Below are positions 45,888 through 55,755 of a stretch of DNA of 64,000 bases, in pieces (position 1 is the first letter of the stretch; every line of letters begins with the position of its first letter). Below the pieces are notes generated by a model. The model saw nothing but the letters and a program-made list of their open reading frames with translations. It was not told the DNA's origin and made no database searches. Location of the stretch: positions 62,001 to 126,000 of the forward strand of contig CAJWPC010000002.1 of NCBI GenBank assembly GCA_913045225.1. Direction: 5' to 3'. Both the position numbers and the translations under genes were made by a program. Origin of the DNA: an uncultured Rhodobiaceae bacterium. Its GTDB lineage: Bacteria > Pseudomonadota > Alphaproteobacteria > Rhizobiales > TMED25.

Positions 45888-46937
45888 ATGATCACAAATT
45901 CCGACCAAATAACACATAATAAAGTTGATATATTTTTGGATGATAAGCACGGTGGAGATTTATCGTATGCAGTCAGGGTTAATAGAAAAATAAAAAAGTG
46001 GATCGATTTATCAACTGGAATAAATCCCAATGCATATAATGACTTTAATATTGATAAAACAGTTTACTCGCATTTACCGAGCGGTAACCAATTGGCGGAG
46101 TTGATGTCAATCGCCAGAGGGTACTACAATTTAAATCAAGAAATAAAAATTTGTGCTTATCAGGGAGCTCAGGGAGTCATAAATATCCTACCCAATATAG
46201 TTAACAAAAATATTCATGATACAATACAAATTTTGACGCCAACCTATACTGAACATTACAGAGTGTGGAATGACCACGGATTTAAAATACGATTAGTTAC
46301 GAATATCGAAAATGAATTAGATCCATCAATCCCCTTTGTTTTGGTTAATCCAAATAATCCAGATGGAAAATTATTTCAACCAAAATACCTCGAAGAACTG
46401 TGGGAAAGAATAAGAAAAGCAGGTGGATTTTTAATCCTTGACGAGTCATTTATGGATGGGACACCAGATATGTCATTAAGATTTGATAACTGTAGAGATA
46501 ACGTAATCGTCATAAGATCATTTGGAAAGTTTTTTGGTCTTCCAGGTCTTAGACTTGGCTTTGTATATGGTGATAATCATTACATCAATAAAATATCTAG
46601 CTTAGTTGGACCTTGGCCCATCTCATCATCATCGTTGCTAATTGCACGTAAAGCGATGTTAGATACAGTATGGATAAGCGCTACAATTACAGATTTGAAA
46701 ATGAAATCAACTGCGTTATCAAATTTTTTGCATGATCAAAAACTGAAGACAGTTGGTGATTGTTATTTTTTTAAGACAATTGAACTTGATAGAGCATCAC
46801 AGATGCACGAGGCGCTCGCAAATCATGGTATTTGGACACGAATATTTAATTACAATCAAAAATGGTTAAGAATGGGGCTTACAAAAAATAAATTTGAATT
46901 TGAATATTTAGCCAATACAATAATGGATATATTATAA
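45888..46937 (+). CDS. cobD: Threonine-phosphate decarboxylase (CobD/CobC), PLP-dependent
   Basis: Makes aminopropanol phosphate from L-threonine phosphate for the nucleotide loop (CobC in Pseudomonas naming). It is a class I aminotransferase-fold protein of 349 residues, with DLSTGINPNAYNDF, AYQGAQGVINILP, VLVNPNNPDGKL, ILDESFMD and the PLP Lys in VIRSFGKFFGLPGLRLGFVYG. The track begins at the GTG that overlaps the cobT stop; the next codon is ATG (45888) and is used here. It is followed 10 bases later by cbiB. Confidence 0.93.
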   Translation: MITNSDQITHNKVDIFLDDKHGGDLSYAVRVNRKIKKWIDLSTGINPNAYNDFNIDKTVYSHLPSGNQLAELMSIARGYYNLNQEIKICAYQGAQGVINILPNIVNKNIHDTIQILTPTYTEHYRVWNDHGFKIRLVTNIENELDPSIPFVLVNPNNPDGKLFQPKYLEELWERIRKAGGFLILDESFMDGTPDMSLRFDNCRDNVIVIRSFGKFFGLPGLRLGFVYGDNHYINKISSLVGPWPISSSSLLIARKAMLDTVWISATITDLKMKSTALSNFLHDQKLKTVGDCYFFKTIELDRASQMHEALANHGIWTRIFNYNQKWLRMGLTKNKFEFEYLANTIMDIL

Positions 46938-46947
46938 GAGTTTAAAA

Positions 46948-47916
46948 ATGGATTTATTAATAGTTATATTTATCGCTGTCATAGTTGACGCTATATGGGG
47001 AGATGATCACTGGATCTGGAAGAAGTTCAAGCATCCGGTTGCTCTTGTTGGTCGATTTATTAATTTCCTTGATGTTGAGTTTAACCGGAATGAGTTCTCC
47101 GAGTCATCTCGTACATTTAATGGTTTTATTGTAATTATAATGTCCATAATCATTATCTGGTTTTTATCTTCAATTATAGAAGGGTTATTATTCGGAAATA
47201 TTATCGGGAATTTAATTTTAGGATTGATAATTTCAATCTTGCTAGCAGGGAAGTCATTATTTGTTCACGTAAAGAATATATATGATGATTTTATGAGGGA
47301 TGATCTAGATAATGCCAAAATAAACTTATCGAAAATTGTCTCTCGAAAAGTTGATGAATATGACGAAAGTGCAATAACAAGAGGGGCAATTGAGAGCTTG
47401 TCAGAGAATTTTAGCGATGGATATGTTGCTCCATTATTTTGGTTACTTATTGCGGGCTTACCGGGAATTTTCATATATAAGTTTATAAATACAGCGGATA
47501 GTATGATTGCCTATAAGAATGATAAATATCATAATTTCGGTAAATGCACTGCTTACCTAGATGATATCTTGAATTTTATACCCGCGCGTTTGTCCTCTTT
47601 ACTTCTTGTTTTTGCAAGCTTTGTACTCAAAGAAAACTGGCAGCAGGCATTATTGTGCATAAAACAGGATGCGAGCAAGAGCCCATCTCCAAATTCAGGT
47701 TGGCCAGAGTCTGCAATGGCGGGAGCATTGGATATTTCACTAGGTGGGGATAATTTTTATGATGGTGAACTAATTAAATCGGATTGGATAAACGGGAGTG
47801 GTGAAAAAATTATTAGTTTTGATTTTATAACAAGAGCGCTTTGGATTTATTCTACATCTATTGTAATTTATCTTGTTTTTGTAACTATTTTTTTATTGCT
47901 TCGTATTATTTTTTGA
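46948..47916 (+). CDS. cbiB: Adenosylcobinamide-phosphate synthase CbiB
   Basis: Membrane enzyme that attaches aminopropanol (phosphate) to adenosylcobyric acid (CobD in Pseudomonas naming). The 322 residues include the family motifs FKHPVALVGRFINFLD, IVSRKVDEYDESAITRGAIESLSENFSDGYVAPLFW, NTADSMIAYKNDKYHNFGKCTAYLDDILNFIPARL and SPSPNSGWPESAMAGALDISLGG. Its last 24 bases overlap the 3' end of the opposing cobQ. Confidence 0.95.
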   Translation: MDLLIVIFIAVIVDAIWGDDHWIWKKFKHPVALVGRFINFLDVEFNRNEFSESSRTFNGFIVIIMSIIIIWFLSSIIEGLLFGNIIGNLILGLIISILLAGKSLFVHVKNIYDDFMRDDLDNAKINLSKIVSRKVDEYDESAITRGAIESLSENFSDGYVAPLFWLLIAGLPGIFIYKFINTADSMIAYKNDKYHNFGKCTAYLDDILNFIPARLSSLLLVFASFVLKENWQQALLCIKQDASKSPSPNSGWPESAMAGALDISLGGDNFYDGELIKSDWINGSGEKIISFDFITRALWIYSTSIVIYLVFVTIFLLLRIIF

Positions 47917-49386
47917 TAAATCCAATATCGACTTCCAAGAAATATGTTTCTCCAGATGATCAGCTAAATCATTTAATGCTTGATCAAGTATTGTCTCATA
48001 ATCATCTATTTCACTACTATCAATTGATTTATTCGTAATACTAAATAACCACTCAATAAGATGTCTATTGTGGAAAATTCCATGCACATAGGTACCAAAG
48101 ACTCTCCCATTAGCTGATTGAGCGCCATCATGCTTATTATCAATTAAAAACAGGGGTCTTTCACAGTCTTTTCCATAGGTTCTACCAATATGAATTTCAT
48201 AACCAACCATTTTCTTGTTCGATTCTATATGTTTTCCATTGATTTTTGTTACGATTTTACTATTTATCATCTCGGTTTCGACATCTAAAAGTTCTAGACC
48301 CCTTGTGGCTCTTACGCTACTTTCTATTTTCTCATTGTCATTAATGAATTTGCCAAGCATTTGGTATCCGCCACATAGACCGATGACAACCCCATTGTTA
48401 TCATGATGCATCCTTATTTCTCTATCCCAGTTATTTTCTCGTAGCTCTCTCAAATCGCTAATTGTTGATTTTGAACCTAATAATAAAATAATATCAGTTT
48501 TTTGCGGTATATTATCTCCGGGTCTTACATAATTTATATTGATATTTTTTTGGTTTCTTAGCGGGTCAAGGTCATCAAAGTTTGATATTTTACTTAGAAT
48601 TGGAACTGATATCGTAAGCTTTGCATCTGATTTTTTGTTATTTATAAAAATTTTTTCAAGATCATGAGAGTCTTCGGCAGGCAATTTATGAATATTTTCA
48701 TAATATGGAACTAAGCCTAAGAATTTCCATTGAGTTCTTTTTTCTATTTCTAAAATGCCATTTTTAAATAATTTAGGATCGCCACGAAATCTGTTGATTA
48801 TGAATCCAATTAGACTTTTATTATCTTCTGAGTCCAAAACAGCTTTTGTTCCAACTAAGCTCGCAATGACACCACCACGGTCAATATCTCCTATAATTAT
48901 AGTTGGTACTGATAATTTTGTTGCAAATCCCATATTTGCAATATCTCCATCACGCAGATTAATTTCTGCGGGACTTCCTGCACCCTCAACTAAGATGAGG
49001 TCATGCTTTGCTGATAAATTCATAAACGCCTTCTCAACATGCGGCATGAGTGAGCCTTTAATTTTTTGATATTCAAATCCACTCACTGATCTCTCAAATT
49101 TACCATTAATTATAAGTTGTGAACCCCGCTCGCTTTGGGGTTTTAGAAGTATTGGGTTATGTAAAATACTGGGCTCTAGCCCAGAAGCAATTGCCTGTAG
49201 TGCTTGCGCTCTACCAATCTCACCACCATCTAAAGTTGCAGCTGCGTTGTTTGACATATTTTGTGGTTTGAATGGTGCTACAGATATTCCATTTCTTCTG
49301 AATAGCCTGCACAGCCCAGCAACAATTATTGATTTGCCTACGCTTGAGCCAGTTCCTTGAAACATAATTGCTGGTGTTTTTCCTAT
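47893..49386 (-). CDS. cobQ: Cobyric acid synthase CobQ (CbiP), probably starting at ATA
   Basis: Glutamine-dependent amidation of adenosylcobyrinic acid a,c-diamide at four positions. The N-terminal P-loop (QGTGSSVGKSIIVAGLCRLF), SNNAAATLDGGEIGRAQALQA, DIDRGGVIASLVGT and the GATase part (LCGGYQMLG with catalytic Cys, YEIHIGRT, GTYVHGIF) are intact. The track's first ATG (49365) lies inside the conserved IMxQGT block. Upstream in frame is ATA-GGA-AAA-ACA-CCA-GCA-ATT-ATG, encoding the expected (M)GKTPAIMFQGTGS. A perfect AGGAGG sits eight bases before the ATA. I therefore place the start at 49386 (497 residues). The AGGAGG overlaps the cobO stop. Confidence 0.85.
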   Translation of the reverse strand: MGKTPAIMFQGTGSSVGKSIIVAGLCRLFRRNGISVAPFKPQNMSNNAAATLDGGEIGRAQALQAIASGLEPSILHNPILLKPQSERGSQLIINGKFERSVSGFEYQKIKGSLMPHVEKAFMNLSAKHDLILVEGAGSPAEINLRDGDIANMGFATKLSVPTIIIGDIDRGGVIASLVGTKAVLDSEDNKSLIGFIINRFRGDPKLFKNGILEIEKRTQWKFLGLVPYYENIHKLPAEDSHDLEKIFINNKKSDAKLTISVPILSKISNFDDLDPLRNQKNININYVRPGDNIPQKTDIILLLGSKSTISDLRELRENNWDREIRMHHDNNGVVIGLCGGYQMLGKFINDNEKIESSVRATRGLELLDVETEMINSKIVTKINGKHIESNKKMVGYEIHIGRTYGKDCERPLFLIDNKHDGAQSANGRVFGTYVHGIFHNRHLIEWLFSITNKSIDSSEIDDYETILDQALNDLADHLEKHISWKSILDLSKNNTKQ

Positions 49387-49398
49387 TGGCTTAACCTC

Positions 49399-50025
49399 CT
49401 AAAATTCTATTCCAAGTTGTGCTTTTACACCCCTTCTAAAGGGGTGCTTTATTAAGTCCATATTTGTGACAAGATCAGCAATTTCGAGAAGTTCTTCTTT
49501 TGCGTTACGCCCAGTAATTATAACATGAGTTTTTTCAGGTTTATTTTTTAAAGTCTCCAAAACCTCATCTAAAGACAAGTAGTCATAGCGTAGAACAATA
49601 TTCAATTCATCGAGGAGCACAATTTGGTTTTTCTCATCAAAGATTAACTCTTTACTTTTTTCCCATGCATTTTTTGCAGCTTCGATATCTCTCATTCTAT
49701 CCTGCGTTTCCCATGTAAAGCCCTCACCCATTTTATAGATCTCTACCTGATCTTGAAATTTTTCAAGAGCTGCTCTTTCACCTGAAAGCCATTGCCCCTT
49801 TACAAATTGAACTACAGCAACATTCATTTTATTTCCTAAGGCCCGAAATATCATTCCAAAAGCTGCTGTTGTTTTACCCTTACCTTTGCCGGTGTTAACA
49901 ATAATAAGACCTTTTTCAATTGTTTTTGTTGCCAGTATTTTCTTTCTCGCTTCTTTTTTCTTATACATTTTCTCTGCATGTCTTTTATTGAGTTCTTGTT
50001 CTGTCAGATGTTTTTTTTCAGGCAT
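49399..50025 (-). CDS. cobO: Cob(I)yrinic acid a,c-diamide adenosyltransferase, CobO type
   Basis: Transfers the adenosyl group of ATP to Co(I) corrinoid. The 208 residues have a Lys/Glu-rich N-terminus (HAEKMYKKKEARKK), the P-loop VNTGKGKGKTTAAFGM, VQFVKGQWLSGE, LLDELNIVLRYDYL, VIITGRNAKEEL and LIKHPFRRGVKAQLGIEF, which identify the CobO/BtuR family. It lies four bases after cobN and directly before cobQ. Confidence 0.95.
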   Translation of the reverse strand: MPEKKHLTEQELNKRHAEKMYKKKEARKKILATKTIEKGLIIVNTGKGKGKTTAAFGMIFRALGNKMNVAVVQFVKGQWLSGERAALEKFQDQVEIYKMGEGFTWETQDRMRDIEAAKNAWEKSKELIFDEKNQIVLLDELNIVLRYDYLSLDEVLETLKNKPEKTHVIITGRNAKEELLEIADLVTNMDLIKHPFRRGVKAQLGIEF

Positions 50026-50029
50026 TTAA

Positions 50030-53000
50030 TTATTCCCTCTCAATTTCAAGCAGTGACTTTGTATCATTTCGTCTAGGGTGCCACAATTTTCTTTCTATGG
50101 CATCTATGAATTTTATCTTTATGTCATTTAGTGCATCTGGATTGTAGTATTTAATAAACTCATAGACATTTTCATCAGCAATATATGACTCAAATAATAA
50201 ATCAAAATGATGATTTTTGACTAATCCAGTTGTTGCCTGATAGGCATATAAGTAATCTAGGGTCGCAAGTAACTCGAAAGCACCCTTGTAGCCATGTTTC
50301 ATTATACTTTTTATCCATTTTGGATTTGTAGCTCTACCTCTAACTATTTTCCCAATTTCTTGATCTAATGTGCCTATCTTTAAATTATTTGGATTTGAGT
50401 GATCGTTATGGTAATAAATTGGTTTATTTCCAGATAAACTCTCTACGGCCGCACCCATTCCTCCATGAAATTGGTAATAATCGTCCGAGTCCAGAATATC
50501 GTGTTCTCGATTATCTTGATTTTGAACAACAGCTTGTAACCTCTCGAGCCTCATTGTGAGTATTTTTTTATTTTCATAGCCATAGTTATCCGTTCCGTAG
50601 GCGTATGATCCCCAGTTTATGTAATTCTCTGCGAGATCACTTGTGGATTTCCAGACTCCTTCATCAATCATAGATTGAAGTCCTGCCCCATAGGAACCTG
50701 GCATCGATGAAAATATTCGATACGTGGCTAGCCGATCAATCTCTGGGCTCTTTAGCTTCTCCTTTTTAAAAAATTCTCGATCTTTATTGAATGCAAATTT
50801 TATCGGGTTTAGACTATCATCTTCATCGAGTAAAGCAATCTCTCGAATTGCTTGATCAAATAGATCAATTAGGTTAGGAAATGCATCCCTGAAAAATCCA
50901 GATATTCTTAATGTAACATCTATGCGGGGCCTTTTTAGTATGTTCACAGGTACGATTTCATATCCGCAAACTCTTCCTGATGTATTATCCCATTTTGGTT
51001 TTGCTCCAATTAATGCAAGAGCTTGCGATATGTCATCTCCACCTGTTCTCATATTAGATGTCCCCCATGCTGATAAGCCAAAGTGAGTTGGGTAATACCC
51101 CTTTTTTTTGTGAAAATCTGATATCATTAATTCGGCTGAGCGTTTGCCAATATTCCAAGCCATGCGTGTTGGCAGTGATCGCATATCAATAGAGTAGAAG
51201 TTTTTACCAGTTGGAAATACCTCAATTTTACCCCTGGTGGGTGCTCCTGAAGGACCTGGGTGTAGAAATTTTCCATCCAGGAGTGTAACTATACCGGCAT
51301 GCTCCTTCTTGCCAGAGATTTTTATCGACGGCACAATTTCAGTTTTAATATTTTCGAGAACATCCATGGTGTTGGTCCAGCTTTGTGGTATGATTGCTTT
51401 TTCAAGCAGTATATCTTCAGAGAGTATTCTCAACCTCTCAATTGTATCAGCATTTGTTCGCCACGCCCCATCAATCACATTTTGAAGTTGATTATTTTTA
51501 TCTCCAGTATATGTGTCACTTAATTTACATTCATTTATACTTAATTTTATGCCTATATCATCAGCTATGGCCTGAGTGATGGCTTTATTTTCTCCAAGAC
51601 CATTTTTCCTTGAAGTTTTTGATATACTCATAACTAAATTTATTAATTCCTGCCCCTTTGGTGATTTTCCAAAAATATGTAATCCATCTCTAATTTGTAG
51701 TTCTTTCAGTTCGCATAAGTATGTATCTATTTTATTAAGTTTTGTCTCAGTTGTGTCATTATCGTCAATTAGTGTATCAGAATATAGCCCAGTCGATTGT
51801 GTTAGCTCAATTATTTCATGCTCAATATTATGCGCTCTGATTGGATCTGTTTGAAAGCATTCGTAATATTCATCTAATAAAAGTTCAATTTGAATTAGCT
51901 CATCATAAGTATCTGCATTCGTGAGAGGCGGTGTGAGATGATCAACAATAACAGCAGCATTTCGTCTCTTTGCTTGAGTACCCTCGCCCGGGTCATTTAC
52001 GATAAATGGATAAATTAGTGGGGTTGGACCCAAAATAAGGTCTGGATAACAATTTTGACTCAGTGATAATGATTTTCCAGGAAGCCATTCAAGATTGCCA
52101 TGTTTACCAAATTGAATAATTGCATGGGCTTTAAACTTATATTTTACCCAAAAGTAAAATGCAAAATATGAGTGTGGGGGTACCAAGTCTGGACTATGAT
52201 ATGAGTTCTTTGGGTCTATATTATATCCTCGAGACGGTTGAATTCCTAGCGATAAGTTTCCAAATTTTTGTATAGGTAAAATGATATTTTTCCCGCGTGT
52301 AAATGGATCTTTTTCTATTGAGCCCCACTTCTTATTTATTGCGCTTTGAATATTTTTCGGCAAATCCTCAAAATAATTCTTATAGTCATCCAGTGATAAA
52401 TATTTATTAGTTTTTAATTTGATTTTCTCATGTGAGTTGGTTTGACCAGAAATTAACTTTTTCATCAATTCATCTGAATTACTCGGAAAATTGTGGATTT
52501 TATAATTAAGTTTCTTTAATTTTTTAATCAGATGAACAATACTACTTGGTGTGTCGAGCCCAACTCCATTTGCAATTCGAGAGTCCTTATTTGGATAGTT
52601 TGCAAGGGTAATAAATATATTTTTCTTTTCATTTGAAGTAACGGATAGTTTGCTCCAGTTTTTTACTAAATTACATATATAATTAATTCCAAAATCATGT
52701 GGAATATATTCTAAGAGCTTTGTTTGGGTTATTTTATCGAAACTAATCTCCTCTTTGAAGGCAATTGTTTTTGTTATAATTCTGCCATCAATTTCAGGCA
52801 ATGAAATACTCATAATGATGTCTCGATTATTTAATCCTTTGCTTGAGTGTTGCCATTCATGTTCAGACATACTGGATAGAATTACCTGAAACACAGGCCT
52901 ACGAGCATCATCAAAAATGGTTTTGGATGATGATATTCCGCTTAGAGAGAACCCTGTAAGATTTATAACTGAAATTGGGTTATACTTTTTTAATAGGAAA

Positions 53001-53749
53001 CGTGTAACGTCTCGGTTTTTTTTATCTTTGAAACTTTTTGAGTGTATTGGTATACAATTATAGTCTTTTTCAAGTGCTGTAATAAGTGCGTCAATTACCT
53101 CTGTTTGCCCGCTTTGAAGGAGGGCGCTATAGAATGTGATGGCAATCACTGGTCTCTTTTTGATACGCCATTTTGTTTGGAGAGTTTCTGCATTTATTTC
53201 ATTAAAATCTGGCCAATAGATACCAACTGAGCTAATTTTTTTTGCAGCTGGGGGTTTTCTTATACCGCTGTTGAGATATAAAATATACTTAAGTAAATTG
53301 ACACCATTCTCAGGTCCACCTTCAATAAAATACGACCATATATTTCTGTAATCATTCCCCTTTATCGACGACATTGCAAATAATTGCTCATCAAATTTAT
53401 CATCACCTGGTAAAAAGATAATCCTGTATTCCTTCTTCATTTGGTCTGCAAGAATTTGATCGACACCATAGCTCCAGTAGTTTCTGCCACCCAAAATTCT
53501 TACAATCACAATCTTCGCCTTTGATAAAGTTTCTTTAATGTAACTGTCAACAGCACTATTATCATTGAGATTGAGAATATTTTGTAATCTTACAGACGGT
53601 CGCCCTTTTATTTTTTTAAGAGATTTTGATAGCAGCGTGATTTCAGTATCCGCTGAGGTTAGAAATATTATGTCAGCGGGCGATTGTTTATTTTCATGTC
53701 CATGAGGTCCATTATTTGTGATAAATGATTTATTGTTTATCAAATGCAT
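50030..53749 (-). CDS. cobN: Cobaltochelatase subunit CobN
   Basis: Large subunit of the ATP-dependent chelatase that inserts cobalt into hydrogenobyrinic acid a,c-diamide in the aerobic pathway. The 1239 residues are normal for the family, with GGRNYWSYGVDQ, GKHGNLEWLPGKSLSLS, GEGTQAKRRNAAVIVDHLTPPLTNAD, PTRGKIEVFPTGKNFYSIDMRSLPT, GTSNMRTGGDDISQAL and GVWKSTSDLAENYINWGSYAYG. It begins immediately after the cobU TAA. CobN also resembles BchH/ChlH, but the cob neighbours decide. The smaller chelatase subunits (CobS/CobT of Pseudomonas) are not in the window. Confidence 0.95.
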   Translation of the reverse strand: MHLINNKSFITNNGPHGHENKQSPADIIFLTSADTEITLLSKSLKKIKGRPSVRLQNILNLNDNSAVDSYIKETLSKAKIVIVRILGGRNYWSYGVDQILADQMKKEYRIIFLPGDDKFDEQLFAMSSIKGNDYRNIWSYFIEGGPENGVNLLKYILYLNSGIRKPPAAKKISSVGIYWPDFNEINAETLQTKWRIKKRPVIAITFYSALLQSGQTEVIDALITALEKDYNCIPIHSKSFKDKKNRDVTRFLLKKYNPISVINLTGFSLSGISSSKTIFDDARRPVFQVILSSMSEHEWQHSSKGLNNRDIIMSISLPEIDGRIITKTIAFKEEISFDKITQTKLLEYIPHDFGINYICNLVKNWSKLSVTSNEKKNIFITLANYPNKDSRIANGVGLDTPSSIVHLIKKLKKLNYKIHNFPSNSDELMKKLISGQTNSHEKIKLKTNKYLSLDDYKNYFEDLPKNIQSAINKKWGSIEKDPFTRGKNIILPIQKFGNLSLGIQPSRGYNIDPKNSYHSPDLVPPHSYFAFYFWVKYKFKAHAIIQFGKHGNLEWLPGKSLSLSQNCYPDLILGPTPLIYPFIVNDPGEGTQAKRRNAAVIVDHLTPPLTNADTYDELIQIELLLDEYYECFQTDPIRAHNIEHEIIELTQSTGLYSDTLIDDNDTTETKLNKIDTYLCELKELQIRDGLHIFGKSPKGQELINLVMSISKTSRKNGLGENKAITQAIADDIGIKLSINECKLSDTYTGDKNNQLQNVIDGAWRTNADTIERLRILSEDILLEKAIIPQSWTNTMDVLENIKTEIVPSIKISGKKEHAGIVTLLDGKFLHPGPSGAPTRGKIEVFPTGKNFYSIDMRSLPTRMAWNIGKRSAELMISDFHKKKGYYPTHFGLSAWGTSNMRTGGDDISQALALIGAKPKWDNTSGRVCGYEIVPVNILKRPRIDVTLRISGFFRDAFPNLIDLFDQAIREIALLDEDDSLNPIKFAFNKDREFFKKEKLKSPEIDRLATYRIFSSMPGSYGAGLQSMIDEGVWKSTSDLAENYINWGSYAYGTDNYGYENKKILTMRLERLQAVVQNQDNREHDILDSDDYYQFHGGMGAAVESLSGNKPIYYHNDHSNPNNLKIGTLDQEIGKIVRGRATNPKWIKSIMKHGYKGAFELLATLDYLYAYQATTGLVKNHHFDLLFESYIADENVYEFIKYYNPDALNDIKIKFIDAIERKLWHPRRNDTKSLLEIERE

Positions 53750-54274
53750 TTATTTGATCCTGATACCTATTCCAGCTGTCACCTTATAGACACTATCACA
53801 AATTTTTGCTGTGTCTTGGTTAAGCTTACCGTTGTGTTTTTGGAATTCTCGCGTTTCTTTATTCGCAGATATCACGCTTTCACCAAGATCATTTGTAACT
53901 AGAATGATGGTGGCATCAGTATTGGTTGCAAGAAAATTTATCAGTTTTTCTGTGTTGTAATCAAGGTCAGCTTTATGGAAAATTAAGTTTGATAACCAAG
54001 TTGTAAGACATTCAATTAAAACTATTATATTAGTTTCTTCAATCTCCATAATGCGAGAGACAATGTCAATTTGCTCTTCAATTGTTGTCCAGTCTTTGGG
54101 TCGTCTGTCTTGATGTATTTTTATTTTTTCATACATCTCATCATCGGTTATTGGCGCTGTTGCAAGATAATAAATTTTTGAATTCTTACTAACTTTACAT
54201 ACGTCTTTTACTATTTGCTCGGCAAAAGAAGATTTACCTGAGCTAATTCCGCCAATGACTAGATAGTTGGGCAT
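53750..54274 (-). CDS. cobU: Adenosylcobinamide kinase/guanylyltransferase CobU (CobP)
   Basis: Phosphorylates adenosylcobinamide and transfers GMP to it. The 174 residues include the P-loop VIGGISSGKSSFAE, YLATAPITDDEMYEKIKIHQDRRPKDWTTIEE (with the guanylylated-His region), LIECLTTWLSNLIF and LVTNDLGES. The track uses a TTG at 54295; the ATG at 54274 gives the standard short N-terminus. It is first of the leftward cobU-cobN-cobO-cobQ unit and its stop touches the cobN start. No B12-riboswitch signature is visible in the 98-base gap upstream. Confidence 0.92.
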   Translation of the reverse strand: MPNYLVIGGISSGKSSFAEQIVKDVCKVSKNSKIYYLATAPITDDEMYEKIKIHQDRRPKDWTTIEEQIDIVSRIMEIEETNIIVLIECLTTWLSNLIFHKADLDYNTEKLINFLATNTDATIILVTNDLGESVISANKETREFQKHNGKLNQDTAKICDSVYKVTAGIGIRIK

Positions 54275-54372
54275 AATAATAACGTTAATACTCAATAAAA
54301 AATTTATGTTTTATACTTTATTAAGTTTATATTTTATTTAAAATTGAATAAACAACAAACTAGGTGGATATG

Positions 54373-55755
54373 ATGTTTAATATTGCAAAAGTCTTGGCAG
54401 ATATAGAAGCAGATAGTGATCAAAATATTGACTTACTGGTAGACCTACTAAAAATAAAATCTATATCAACGATACCTGATTATGCAGATGAATGCTATCA
54501 AGCCGCAGGTTGGCTCAAAGCATTCTTGGATAGTTTTGGAATGGACGCAATAATCTATGAATCTGAGGGACATCCAATAGTCTTTTCGGACTATCAAACC
54601 TCACGACCAGAAGCTAAAACAATTTTGTTCTATGGGCATTATGATGTTCAGCCAGTTGATCCTGTTAGCTTATGGGACTCTGACCCCTTTGATCCCGTTT
54701 TATCTTCAATTGATAATGAGCCTTGCATCATAGCCAGAGGGGCCAGCGATGATAAAGGTCAGTTATTAACTTTTCTAATTGCACTGAAATATATCAAGAA
54801 TGAAGTTGGAGAGCTTCCCTTCTCCTTGAAAATCATTCTAGAAGGAGAGGAAGAGTGTGGATCCAAAACGCTGCCAATTTTCCTAGAGGATTATAAGGAT
54901 AAGTTATCAGCGGATATTGCATATGTTTGTGATACAGGAATGTGGGACAAAGATACTCCCGCAATCACAAGAAGCCTCCGAGGCCTTCTGTCTGAGGAAT
55001 TTAAAATAATAGGACCTGATCGTGATCTTCACTCTGGAGAATTTGGAGGAGTGGCATGGAATCCAATCAGAATAATCACTAAGATTTTATCGGATGTTTA
55101 TGATGACGAAGGAAAAGTAACTATACCCAATTTCTATGATGGCGTTAATGAAGTAAACGAGAATATTATCAACAGCTGGAAAAAATTGACTTTTAATGAA
55201 ACTGAATATTTGAATAAAATTGGTCAAAAATCTTCGTCTGGAGAAACTGGAAGATCAATTTTTGAAAAGACATGGTCCAGACCAACCTTTGAGATAAATG
55301 GTATATTTGGTGGTTACACAGATGAAGGTACGAAAACTGTAATTCCATCGGAAGCAAATGCAAAACTTACTTGCAGACTAGTCGGTAATCAGGACCCTGA
55401 AAAGATCTTAGAGAATATTCATAAATACATTAAATGCAGTTTACCTGATGGCGTGCAGGTAATTTTCGGTGGGGCTGACCATTGCCGGGCTATCGAGTTC
55501 GACACAGATAGTTATTATTTTCAATCTGCTTCAGATGCCATTGAAGAGGAGTGGGGAGTGAGTCCTGTTTTTACCGGAGGTGGTGGTTCAATCCCCGTGG
55601 TTGAAGCATTCAAGACTTTACTCAATATGGACACAGTCTTGATCGGGTTTGCTCTGGATGATGATCGTATTCATAGCCCCAATGAAAAATATAATATCTC
55701 TTCATATGTGAAGGGGATTAAAACTTGGGCAAGAGTTATTGCAAAATATCAATAG
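54373..55755 (+). CDS. M20 family metallopeptidase (dipeptidase-like)
   Basis: A 460-residue zinc peptidase of the M20/DapE-like fold. Metal-site motifs are FYGHYDVQPVDP, ARGASDDKGQLL, the catalytic Glu in LEGEEECGSKT and CDTGMW, and a late His in DRIHSPNEKYN. The dimerisation domain has DLHSGEFGGVAWNP. This is the M20 dipeptidase group rather than ArgE or DapE. The track starts at a GTG overlapping the AGGTGG ribosome-binding site; the ATG at 54373 is five bases downstream of it and is preferred. It overlaps the end of gph by seven bases. Confidence 0.87.
   Translation: MFNIAKVLADIEADSDQNIDLLVDLLKIKSISTIPDYADECYQAAGWLKAFLDSFGMDAIIYESEGHPIVFSDYQTSRPEAKTILFYGHYDVQPVDPVSLWDSDPFDPVLSSIDNEPCIIARGASDDKGQLLTFLIALKYIKNEVGELPFSLKIILEGEEECGSKTLPIFLEDYKDKLSADIAYVCDTGMWDKDTPAITRSLRGLLSEEFKIIGPDRDLHSGEFGGVAWNPIRIITKILSDVYDDEGKVTIPNFYDGVNEVNENIINSWKKLTFNETEYLNKIGQKSSSGETGRSIFEKTWSRPTFEINGIFGGYTDEGTKTVIPSEANAKLTCRLVGNQDPEKILENIHKYIKCSLPDGVQVIFGGADHCRAIEFDTDSYYFQSASDAIEEEWGVSPVFTGGGGSIPVVEAFKTLLNMDTVLIGFALDDDRIHSPNEKYNISSYVKGIKTWARVIAKYQ

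Noticed and set aside
51237-51854. Four plus-strand ORFs of 61-92 residues
   Set aside because: Antisense to the conserved middle of cobN.
54275-54372. Cobalamin riboswitch upstream of cobU
   Set aside because: The gap is short and AT-rich with no B12-box-like sequence or extended helices; none was seen upstream of cobS/cobT either.
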